Under the pieces are notes generated by a model. It searched no databases, was not told the DNA's origin, and saw nothing but the letters and a program-made list of their open reading frames with translations. A stretch of 64,000 nt of DNA from an uncultured Lachnospiraceae bacterium (GTDB taxonomy: Bacteria > Bacillota > Clostridia > Lachnospirales > Lachnospiraceae): NCBI GenBank assembly GCA_934317005.1, contig CAKREB010000005.1, forward strand, positions 62,001 through 126,000. Reading direction: 5' to 3'. Shown piece after piece: positions 45,118 to 53,083 of the stretch (positions within the stretch are counted from its first letter, which is position 1; the number at the start of each line of letters is the position of its first letter). A program made the position numbers and the translations under genes.

Positions 45118-46933
45118 AGTCTGTAAGATCTGTGTCCATTGAGGCGTCTTTTACCTCGATAGAAAGATCAGGGCTATCTGCACATATTATATATTTTCCG
45201 GTTTCTATCTTCTGAAAACTTCCACCGGATACAGAAACGACATCCTGTTCTGTCAGATTCAGAATAAAACCGGCTTCTGATTGGAAGTTAGAGATCGCAA
45301 CATTAATGGTATTTCCCTTGCGGTAGGAGGTATATTCTAAGGCAAGGAAAGAACGGACTTTTTTGTCTGCCTCGGAAACGGTAACCTGCGAAAAGCTTTT
45401 GCGGAATGGTTTCCAATAGGTATCTAAAAAGCGGGACAAGTCTTTGGAAAGCTTTGTCCAGTCATCCTTTTTCCCATCAGGATAAAGGACACGGCTAAAA
45501 TCTAACGAGATAGCAGAGTATCCCAGTGCTGTTTCAATGCTTTTTAGAAAAAGATCTTCGCGGTCTGTATGTGAAAAGCCATCATTTGTACTTGTCATAG
45601 CCAAAATGTCATTGTTATAAAAGGAGAGAAGTTCCTGCGACTTTTGCGGTTTGGTTATGATCAGAGTACGGATATCTGACAGAACAGATTTTCTGGCATG
45701 ATTTCCGACATAGTCATGATAAATGGTTTCCGGCATATTTCCCGGGGAAAATACGGTAAAGGTATAATCCGTGGCATCTTTATGAAAAAGCTTGGTATCG
45801 TACATAAGCTTGTTGGAATAGCGCCCGATCCCTTCCATCTGGTCGCCGGAGAGTCCGAGTTCGCCGGAAATCTTTTCGCTCTGTTTAAAATAAAAGTTCA
45901 GACTGTCCTCTAAGGTGTTTTTTGTACTATCACTATACTCAAGCTTTGGTGCGATCATGCCGCTGAATTTATCACCGGTGGCATTGAGAATGGAAACCAT
46001 ATCCGGCCACAGAACGGTTTCACATAATGTCTTGCTGGTATAGAAGTAGTGCTTTGAGATGTTTTCTGTATTTTCGTTGGAAAGATACGGAAAATTCTGG
46101 CAGATTATGCTCTGCGCATTGACGATCGGATAGACAAGATAATCTTTTGTTTCCGAAAGCATGGCAGTTAAAATGCCAAGACCGGTATGGTCTTTAAAAA
46201 AGTCAAAATTGACACAGAAGATAAAGCTGTTTTCGTACTGGTTGCGCCAGATGACAGCAGGAAGATCCTCGTTTTTGATCTTTTGTTTTTTCTGATTCTT
46301 TAGATTGCCGGACATATATGCCTTTGTGCCGGACTGCAAAAGATAATATGGAATCGTTTCTTTTAGCTTTGTATAGTATGTCTTACCTCCTATGAAAAAA
46401 CCTTCAAACAGGGTAAGACCATCTGTATGACAGGCATCCGAACGTATACGGCGGATGCCGGTAAGCCTGCACAGCTTTTCAGAGTCGTGAAAAAAGGAAA
46501 CATCCGGAAGGCTTGTAAAAATAATATGGATTCCCATTCTGGCAAAATGAACCAGTGTATCAATGTCCTTTGAGGTCTTTACGGCATTGGAAGATAAGAT
46601 GACAATATTGCACCGTTTGGAGATATTGTCGGAAAAGTCCGTCAAAGAAGGATACAGATTATAGGTACGTTTTAAATAAACACACCATTCTTTGGCAATC
46701 ATTATCTCGGACTGCTCTGCGTTTCCGATTAAAGCAGTGGTATAGGTAAGAGGAGCGCGAAGCGATTCCTCTGTCGTTGTCTGCGATCTTTTAAGTGGTT
46801 CACCTTGCGAAGCATATTTATTGTGCATCGCCTGCGAGGTATAGATCGCAGAGAGATTGGAAAATTGAAATAATATTAAAATAGCGATCATCGTAATAGA
46901 GATTACAATGAAATTGGATTTTGATATTTTCAA
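45116..46933 (-). CDS. DUF2194-like membrane-anchored protein of the Pel-like operon
   Basis: 605 residues. No ATG fits; a TTG at 46933 lies eight bases after GGAGG and gives KISKSNFIVISITMIAILIL, a single N-terminal anchor. The exported part starts with a GATase-like or Rossmann-like segment (TTALIGNAEQSEIMIAKEW to HIIFTSLPDVSFF), then a long region whose placement and spacing suggest DUF2194, a family with a polysaccharide deacetylase-like fold found beside PelF in Gram-positive loci. I do not see a clear canonical Asp-His-His metal triad; TNDGFSHTDRED is the nearest candidate. It likely takes the place of PelA as the extracellular modifying enzyme, but this is inferred. Confidence 0.6.
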   Translation of the reverse strand: MKISKSNFIVISITMIAILILFQFSNLSAIYTSQAMHNKYASQGEPLKRSQTTTEESLRAPLTYTTALIGNAEQSEIMIAKEWCVYLKRTYNLYPSLTDFSDNISKRCNIVILSSNAVKTSKDIDTLVHFARMGIHIIFTSLPDVSFFHDSEKLCRLTGIRRIRSDACHTDGLTLFEGFFIGGKTYYTKLKETIPYYLLQSGTKAYMSGNLKNQKKQKIKNEDLPAVIWRNQYENSFIFCVNFDFFKDHTGLGILTAMLSETKDYLVYPIVNAQSIICQNFPYLSNENTENISKHYFYTSKTLCETVLWPDMVSILNATGDKFSGMIAPKLEYSDSTKNTLEDSLNFYFKQSEKISGELGLSGDQMEGIGRYSNKLMYDTKLFHKDATDYTFTVFSPGNMPETIYHDYVGNHARKSVLSDIRTLIITKPQKSQELLSFYNNDILAMTSTNDGFSHTDREDLFLKSIETALGYSAISLDFSRVLYPDGKKDDWTKLSKDLSRFLDTYWKPFRKSFSQVTVSEADKKVRSFLALEYTSYRKGNTINVAISNFQSEAGFILNLTEQDVVSVSGGSFQKIETGKYIICADSPDLSIEVKDASMDTDLTD

Positions 46934-47007
46934 AACGCTAACCTCCAGTCTGTTGCAGTGTATGTAGTAAAAATACAGGGTCAATCCATATGGAAAATGG
47001 CATCCTG

Positions 47008-49443
47008 TTAGTTGTATTGGTAGTCTATGGCAAAATTATAAAGATGATATTCGTTCTGGACAATGCGGTAGCAGATGAAGTTATCATCCTCATAGTATAC
47101 TTGAAATTCCTTCGGATACTGCTGTTCAAATTCTTTTGCCCAGTAGTACATCTTGCTTTCAAGTATAGCGCGGTTTTCTGCTTCATAGACAGTGTCACCG
47201 TTGTAGACAGCACTTTTAGCAGCATCCTTTTCGGAAACCGCTCCGGTTGTTGCAAGGTTATCTGTGACGGAAGAAAAAGCACCGAAATTCAGTGGTTTTT
47301 TCTCAATGAAAAAGAAAACATATTTTGTCGGGATCGTTACTTTGGTATCCGCGTTGTAATCTTTCATTTTCTTTAAAAAAGTACAGATTTCCATGTGCCA
47401 GCCTTTTTGCCTGATCACCTCTGCGCTGTTTGTTGTCGTGACAATTGTCCATTTCTTTTCCGGATAATTTTTCATAATATCATAGTCGCATTGCATTTCG
47501 CCCGGAGGCTGTAGTGCATAGATGATATTTAATGGTCTGACCATACTATGTGCAATGGTCGATACTGTCAGGGCAAGTGTCAGACCGATCGGTAAGATTT
47601 CCGTAAAACGGTGATAACGGAACGGACGACACACGATCACATAGATCATATCGGCAATGGCGGCTGCAAATAATGGAATAGCGTATGCCAGAAAAATTCT
47701 GGAGCGTGCGACATCCATGATGGCAGGAATATTTAAACCAAGCGCTGAGATTATAGTGATCAGAAACAACAGATAAATGCATATGGCAAGCATATTTCTT
47801 GTATAAAACTTTCGCCCAAACAGTGTCGTCAAAGCAAAAAAAGCAATGCCGGCTTCACACGCGCGGACAAACCATAATATCCACTTCTGATTATTTATAA
47901 CGTTGCCAAGAAAAAGACTGGCAATGCCGTTAAAGAAAAAGATCTTTCGATAAATAGCAGTACCGACAGACTTTGCTTTGGCAAGCAAAGCGTTGCACTG
48001 CTTTAGTAATGTATTGCCACCGGTTAAGAGTGGGGTGACAGAAAAGGCAGCAAGGCGGTAAGTATCAGATGATGTGGCAGCCTTATTTGAAGAAGTATCA
48101 TTGGAAGCACTGTCACTTGAAGTATCGTTATTTGAAGTGTCGCTATTTGTAGTGTTTTCGCTTGAAGTATCTTCACTTGTGGCATCCTCGCTTGAGTTAT
48201 TAGCGGCAGATGGGAAGATGACACTAAGTGCCCAGCCCAGAGAGCCTTCTAACTCGATGCCGCTTGCATAGCCGATTCCCATCGGAGTAATGGCGATGCA
48301 AAGGCTAAGGATACCGGAAAGTGCGATCGAGAAAAAGTATCTCGGATGAAATACGACCGGAAAATAAGCAATGGCAATCGCGATGCAGAGCAACACAGCA
48401 ATGATCGTGATGTAAAAGTGCACGGCAAGAGTCAGGGAAAAGCTGATCGCAAAAAAGATCAGGCTGCGTGTACTAGGTAAAATATGATACTGCTCGACCC
48501 AGGAGTACAGTATTTTTTGTGCAGCAAATTCTTTTTCCGTGCGGAGCTCTTCTTTTTTTCGCTCAAAAAACTGAATCAGGAAATAAGCACAGGGATAGAG
48601 AAACAGCATGGCAAATTCCTGTGGAAGTGACCATTGATAACGCATGGTTGCCTGGAAGTTAAAAAGATCAGGCAATGTAAAAAGAAACATGCCGAAAAAT
48701 GGAATATATTTGGAACGGCATACTTTCCGCAGAAAAAGGTACAGCATCAGATAGATAAATATCGTTTCGATGACTCCGAAGACACGAAGCAGGGAAACGG
48801 TCTGGAATCCAAAAAAGTGATGCAGAAAATAAATGACATTGTGAAATCCAAACGGGTAGATTCCATGCCAGAAAATAGTACCGTTATCCATTTCGTTGAT
48901 CCAGCGGTGGTGTACGATAATGTCGGATGCTCCGTATATATACTTTGTCACAGTCTGATAGCTGTAGTACCAGACATTAAATCCAAGCAGGGAAAGCAGC
49001 ATGATCCACTCGATGATGTGGTGGATGATATGGGAAAGGCAGGCGCGAAAGGCTGTCTTGCACCATTTTTTCGGCTGGCAGAGTAAAAGGGATAAGATGG
49101 TTTTGATCTTAGCCTCGCCTAAAAACAGGCGGGAGACTGCCGTATAGAGCAGTGACAGGGTACGCCGTATCGGAGGCTTATTGATTCGTGCCCAGGCAAT
49201 TGCTACCGGGATCAGTGTAAAAAGATAGAGTGACAGCGTGCCCGGTATGTGCAGGGCAAAGATCAGGAATACAACATTGATCATATAAAAGTTGCCAAGC
49301 AGTACACAGATCAAAAGCCGCTCAGAGAGAGCCTTATCCTTCAAATAGCGGTGAAAGACGAAGTAAGGGGCAAAATAGGAGCAGAGGATATAAGCACAGA
49401 ATACCTCTATTAACTCTATGACAGTGGTTAATTCCATAGACAT
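47008..49443 (-). CDS. Polytopic GT-C-like membrane protein with Ser/Thr/Asp-rich tract
   Basis: 811 residues, about 12 membrane segments and a soluble C-terminal domain (~from residue 640). An early outer loop with an Asp (GASDIIVHHRWINEMDNG) and the YPFGFHNVIYFLHHFFG segment resemble the acidic loop and following helix of GT-C glycosyltransferases. Residues ~405-450 are an almost pure Ser/Thr/Asn/Asp/Glu stretch in five-residue units. AGGGAGG precedes the start. It lies between pelE and the DUF2194-like gene. It may be a lipid-linked sugar transferase or a polymer-secretion part; not a known Pel protein to me. Confidence 0.6.
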   Translation of the reverse strand: MSMELTTVIELIEVFCAYILCSYFAPYFVFHRYLKDKALSERLLICVLLGNFYMINVVFLIFALHIPGTLSLYLFTLIPVAIAWARINKPPIRRTLSLLYTAVSRLFLGEAKIKTILSLLLCQPKKWCKTAFRACLSHIIHHIIEWIMLLSLLGFNVWYYSYQTVTKYIYGASDIIVHHRWINEMDNGTIFWHGIYPFGFHNVIYFLHHFFGFQTVSLLRVFGVIETIFIYLMLYLFLRKVCRSKYIPFFGMFLFTLPDLFNFQATMRYQWSLPQEFAMLFLYPCAYFLIQFFERKKEELRTEKEFAAQKILYSWVEQYHILPSTRSLIFFAISFSLTLAVHFYITIIAVLLCIAIAIAYFPVVFHPRYFFSIALSGILSLCIAITPMGIGYASGIELEGSLGWALSVIFPSAANNSSEDATSEDTSSENTTNSDTSNNDTSSDSASNDTSSNKAATSSDTYRLAAFSVTPLLTGGNTLLKQCNALLAKAKSVGTAIYRKIFFFNGIASLFLGNVINNQKWILWFVRACEAGIAFFALTTLFGRKFYTRNMLAICIYLLFLITIISALGLNIPAIMDVARSRIFLAYAIPLFAAAIADMIYVIVCRPFRYHRFTEILPIGLTLALTVSTIAHSMVRPLNIIYALQPPGEMQCDYDIMKNYPEKKWTIVTTTNSAEVIRQKGWHMEICTFLKKMKDYNADTKVTIPTKYVFFFIEKKPLNFGAFSSVTDNLATTGAVSEKDAAKSAVYNGDTVYEAENRAILESKMYYWAKEFEQQYPKEFQVYYEDDNFICYRIVQNEYHLYNFAIDYQYN
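48091..48200 (-). repeat. 15-bp imperfect tandem repeat coding for a pentapeptide tract
   Basis: About seven units of the pattern GAAGTATCGTTATTT (plus-strand reading, with changes) run in tandem and keep the frame. On the coding strand they give TSSEN, TTNSD, TSNND, TSSDS-like five-residue units in an outer loop of the GT-C-like protein. Frame-preserving slippage in such a tract would change the loop length only. Confidence 0.6.
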
Positions 49444-49490
49444 CTTTGTCCCTCCCTTCTGATGGTTACGGTTACAACTGATAAGTTCTG

Positions 49491-50414
49491 TCAGCTGTAT
49501 ATTCGGATCAATTCCAACAAATCCTTATCAATTGTGATATCAGAGTGTTTTAACTGCTCCATATAGAAAAAGAATCGTTCTTTATTCTGTGTAAGATAAT
49601 AGTAGCGCAATACACAACGGTATGTTTCAATCTCGTCCGGATACTGGGTTAACAGGCGGGAAACCCAGAGATTGGCTGCCTGAAAGTCTCCAATCCGGGT
49701 AAGCAAAAAGATTACATTGCTGTAATATAGCGCAGTCAGAATTGTTTTGTCGTAGTTAAAGGCATTTTCGCAGGTCTGTGTTAAGGTGTACACATATGTT
49801 TTTAACTCCATATCTGACAAAAAGTTTGTGTTTAACATTTTGATCAGGTATTCGATAAAAAGCTGGTTGACTTCCCGGTCATTTGGTGTAGCCTCTAACT
49901 GGGCATGAAATTTCTGCAGGGTTGTCTGAAACTCATTCATGATATCCATGATCGCAGAAGCAGCATAGTGGGAAGCTTCTGAGTCAGAGCTGTTTAATGC
50001 CTTTGTTACGGTGTTGATCGATTTGGAAACATCACCTCGCAGCACAGTCAAAAGAAGCTGGCGGAGATTTTCTTTGTCATCGATCAGAATGGCTTCCTCC
50101 ATCGGAACCAGATTCATTTCCGACTCTACATCCGGCCGTTCCAGCACGTCTACACGGTCTTTTGAAAAAGTGATCGCAGCAAGATCAATGCTGCTGTCAA
50201 AAAAGATACGGTAGAGCAGAGTGCCGACAGCCAGAAAAACAGGCCCTACGACCGGACACAGTATCATAAAGATACTTAATATGATATATTTAGTAAGCTT
50301 TTTTTCCTTGTGACGGTGCGTGTTGACAATACCGACGATGATATAGCTAAGCGCAAGTACTGTGTTAAACACCAGTAAAACACATATCAGGATCAATTTT
50401 TGCTTCTCTGTCAT
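49491..50414 (-). CDS. pelE: PelE-like membrane protein with helical repeat domain
   Basis: 307 residues: two membrane segments (~8-30 and 43-68) and a cytosolic all-helical region of TPR-like repeats (KALNSSDSEASHYAAS, IGDFQAANLWVSRLLTQYPDEIETYRCVLRYYY). This is the architecture of PelE, which links PelD to PelF at the membrane. Sequence match cannot be measured here, so the assignment rests on topology, length and its place between pelD and the rest of the locus. AGGAGGGAG lies just upstream. The gap to pelD is 13 bases. Confidence 0.75.
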   Translation of the reverse strand: MTEKQKLILICVLLVFNTVLALSYIIVGIVNTHRHKEKKLTKYIILSIFMILCPVVGPVFLAVGTLLYRIFFDSSIDLAAITFSKDRVDVLERPDVESEMNLVPMEEAILIDDKENLRQLLLTVLRGDVSKSINTVTKALNSSDSEASHYAASAIMDIMNEFQTTLQKFHAQLEATPNDREVNQLFIEYLIKMLNTNFLSDMELKTYVYTLTQTCENAFNYDKTILTALYYSNVIFLLTRIGDFQAANLWVSRLLTQYPDEIETYRCVLRYYYLTQNKERFFFYMEQLKHSDITIDKDLLELIRIYS

Positions 50415-50427
50415 AAGCTGCTCCCTC

Positions 50428-52599
50428 CTAAGCCTTTAGCGGCATACAGGTGATTCCGGCTTCGGCAAAACGCTGTATAATAAACTGCGCATCCTTGATG
50501 CTTGAGTTTGTCAGTAAAATACAGATGTTATCATTTTTGTCGATGCCAAGATAGTCAGAAAAACGAAGCTTGGAAGATAACGTATCGCTCCACTGCTGAT
50601 AACTCATTTTCAGCGGAGAGGAAGCTGCTAAGATAACGTATTCCGTAAAGCCTTTTTCCATCGCATCCTGATAAATATGATGCAGCTCTTCAAAGGCATC
50701 TTTGGCAAGAAGCTTTGTGCCGGTAATGAAGCGCGTTGTAGACAATGCATCCAGATAACGGTCGGCACGTTCTACGGAGTTGTAGATCATGTAGCCGAGA
50801 ACCGTCAGCAGATTGCAGTGATACAATGTCATATTCTCGAAAGGAAGTCCCCAAAGCATGATAAGCTCGATCGGCTGATCGCTGCGGTAGATCGCACTTG
50901 CCATCAGCGGATAGTCCTCATCCATTGTTTTGTTGACATAAACCTGCTTGTTGTTGATCGCAGTCATCATCTCTGTCATGGCAGAATATTTTACAGACTT
51001 GCCAAGACACTTTGCCTGCTCAGAAGTAGCAGAAAACAGACGGCAGTAATCACCGTTTGCAATCTGATAGATCGCTACATCAGGGGTGCCAAGAATCCTG
51101 CCGATAATATCAGCTGCATAGAAGAGAACGGCACCGGCTTCTACAGAGTCAAGCTCAGAGGTAATGCCATAGATTTTGACAAGGCTGTCGTCATAATCCA
51201 GAATACGGTTCTGATAAATGTTTTTAATGCGGTTGTTGCTTTCGTTGATATGAACCAGATCTTCCAACTGGCTGTTTAAGAAATGAATCTCCTCATCCTT
51301 TTCATAACTGATAGACTTAGTGCTGTCACGCAGTCTTCCGACAGCCATCGCAACGATAAAAAGCTGTGCGATCCAAAGATATGTATTATAGTCGATCAAA
51401 AGCTCGATACCGGTTCGGTTATATAATTGCCGGAAGCAGTATCCTGCCATACTCAGAGTAGCAGAAAAAATCGCCTGCTTCGTGCCATATGTGCCGGCAA
51501 ACAAAAGGACATATAACAGAAAAAAGTCCAGACGGTCAAAATATTGGCTGCCTACGGCGCGGTTATTGATCATAAAAACCGGAATAAAAATAATACAGTT
51601 TTCAATAAATGGGATCAAAGAACGTACCAATGCCTTGAAGCGCTGTACAAATTTGCTGTTTGATTTTTTGTTTTTCTCAGAGTTACTGAGATATTTTTTC
51701 CTATTGCGACGCATTTTTTTGAAAATTTCAGGAATCGCCTTTTCATAGGTATGAAAGATGGAAAAATGAAATTCCCTGCAAAATGCCTGATTATCTAAAA
51801 TGATCTGGTGCTTTCCACCGGTTGTGTTGTCCTCAATCGAGATAGAGCTGTCGACTGTCTGTATTGCATGTGCGATATCTAACTCGGTGACAGGGCAGGC
51901 AGAGGAAAGCTGATAGATAAAGTCTTTATGTGCCTTGGCATGAATAAAGTCGTAAAGACCAAAGACAACATCAGACAGATGAATCATGGAAAATACCTGA
52001 TTATTATCTACCTTAACGGTTCCTTTCTGAATTGCTTCCAGACAGAGTCTGGAACAGATATCGTCTACATCTTCTGCGCTTTCAGGAGTTTTATACATAT
52101 GATCGATGCGCAGAATGCTGATATTTAACTCCGTTGTTTCGTTAAAATGGCGGCAGAGCTCTTCACCCTGCACGATAGCGATTCCCGTATAGTTATTTGC
52201 TGTCGTTTTATCATCCGGCTGAATCTGCTCGTCTGCATTTGCATCAAACGCCTGATGGGAAGAAAGATATATAAAATGCTTGATCTTATGACTTTCGGCG
52301 GACAAAATGATGTTGATCAGTCCGGAAAGATAATGCATGGATTCGTTTCGGATATTACGCCACTGGAAATTGGTGTCGTATGCACCGGTAAAAAGAATGA
52401 CATCCGGCTGTACACTATCTAAAATCTCTACGATACTGTCGCTGGAATAGGGAAAGGCATACTGTTCAAAGACAGCATGCGGCTTGTCACCGTGGTAGTT
52501 TTCACCGGTTAAAACGTAAACCTTATCGTTTTCTTTATGTAATTTTTGAATAAGTGCATTGGTAAATGTGTTATATTTTCCTACAATAAATACCTTCAT
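50428..52599 (-). CDS. pelD: PelD-like c-di-GMP receptor with N-terminal SDR (epimerase-like) domain
   Basis: 723 residues, first gene of the operon. Residues 1-300 form an extended SDR/epimerase-like domain, but the Gly-rich motif is degraded (VGKYNTFTNAL) and YxxxK reads Y137-TGI-A, so it is probably not catalytic. Four membrane segments follow (~328-344, 354-372, 375-389, 407-423), then a coiled linker, a GAF domain (~470-610) and a degenerate GGDEF domain. In the last, the GGDEF position reads KNDN (688-691) while the I-site RFSD (Arg679, Asp682) is kept. That is the PelD pattern in which c-di-GMP binds the I-site and switches on the Pel synthase. The SDR fusion is unusual relative to Pseudomonas PelD. 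Confidence 0.85.
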   Translation of the reverse strand: MKVFIVGKYNTFTNALIQKLHKENDKVYVLTGENYHGDKPHAVFEQYAFPYSSDSIVEILDSVQPDVILFTGAYDTNFQWRNIRNESMHYLSGLINIILSAESHKIKHFIYLSSHQAFDANADEQIQPDDKTTANNYTGIAIVQGEELCRHFNETTELNISILRIDHMYKTPESAEDVDDICSRLCLEAIQKGTVKVDNNQVFSMIHLSDVVFGLYDFIHAKAHKDFIYQLSSACPVTELDIAHAIQTVDSSISIEDNTTGGKHQIILDNQAFCREFHFSIFHTYEKAIPEIFKKMRRNRKKYLSNSEKNKKSNSKFVQRFKALVRSLIPFIENCIIFIPVFMINNRAVGSQYFDRLDFFLLYVLLFAGTYGTKQAIFSATLSMAGYCFRQLYNRTGIELLIDYNTYLWIAQLFIVAMAVGRLRDSTKSISYEKDEEIHFLNSQLEDLVHINESNNRIKNIYQNRILDYDDSLVKIYGITSELDSVEAGAVLFYAADIIGRILGTPDVAIYQIANGDYCRLFSATSEQAKCLGKSVKYSAMTEMMTAINNKQVYVNKTMDEDYPLMASAIYRSDQPIELIMLWGLPFENMTLYHCNLLTVLGYMIYNSVERADRYLDALSTTRFITGTKLLAKDAFEELHHIYQDAMEKGFTEYVILAASSPLKMSYQQWSDTLSSKLRFSDYLGIDKNDNICILLTNSSIKDAQFIIQRFAEAGITCMPLKA

Positions 52600-52645
52600 A
52601 AATGCTTCTTCTCCCTGTTACAAACTGAAAATATCTGTAGCTTCT

Positions 52646-52651
52646 ATTGTA
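52646..52651 (-). promoter_or_regulatory. Probable extended -10 promoter of the Pel-like operon
   Basis: On the minus strand TGGTACAAT gives an extended -10 (TGnTACAAT) about 47 bases before the pelD start, with no good -35 box at 17 bases. The transcript leader is short, with GGGAG as ribosome site. The weak -35 suggests activation by a factor. Confidence 0.45.
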
Positions 52652-52709
52652 CCATAAAAGGAGAAAAAATTACACTCAAAACCGAAAATAATTCTTTTTG
52701 GAAAAGGGA

Positions 52710-52738
52710 TTGACAGCCGAAAAATAGTTGTCTATAAT
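52710..52738 (+). promoter_or_regulatory. Promoter of tyrS
   Basis: TTGACA (52710-52715), 17-base spacer, TATAAT (52733-52738): both boxes are consensus. The transcript would start near 52745, at the front of the T-box leader. Confidence 0.9.
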
Positions 52739-52744
52739 GTGGCT

Positions 52745-53057
52745 TGTATGAAAGCTGTCAGGTATGACAGTGATTAAAAAGATTTGCTTGAAATATACGA
52801 AGAAGAGAACAAGTAGCAGTAGCGAAAGCAGACAGAAAACAGCCGGTTGATGAGAGGCGCATGTGGAAACTATTGTGAATACATCTTGGAGTATCCGGCT
52901 GAAGTAGTATTATAGTAGGCTTGGACGGTGATGCACCCGTTAGCGTGCAGGGATATGACTGGTATCCTGCTAAGGCATTCTGCGTGAGTAGAGTGTAAAA
53001 AAAGGTGGTAACACGAGTAGATTCGTCCTTTTGCATAGTATGCAAAGGGACTTTTTT
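52745..53057 (+). ncRNA. Tyrosine T-box leader (riboswitch) of tyrS
   Basis: The leader fills the 52739-53083 gap. The antiterminator bulge is the conserved AAGGTGGTAACACG (53002-53015), whose UGGU would pair with the ACCA end of uncharged tRNA. A CAGCCGG/CCGGCTG stem encloses a loop with TAC at 52880-52882 in GTGAATACATC, the expected tyrosine specifier. The alternative terminator is GTCCTTTTGCATA (from 53025) paired with TATGCAAAGGGAC (to 53051), then six T. A small CTGTCA/TGACAG hairpin lies at the 5-prime end. Uncharged tRNA-Tyr would allow read-through into tyrS. Confidence 0.92.
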
Positions 53058-53083
53058 ATTTAATGGAAAGGAAAGAGGTAGCA

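Noticed and set aside
48091..48200. Short tandem repeats as a CRISPR array
   Set aside because: Units are 15 bp, directly joined with no spacers and stay in frame within a membrane protein gene.
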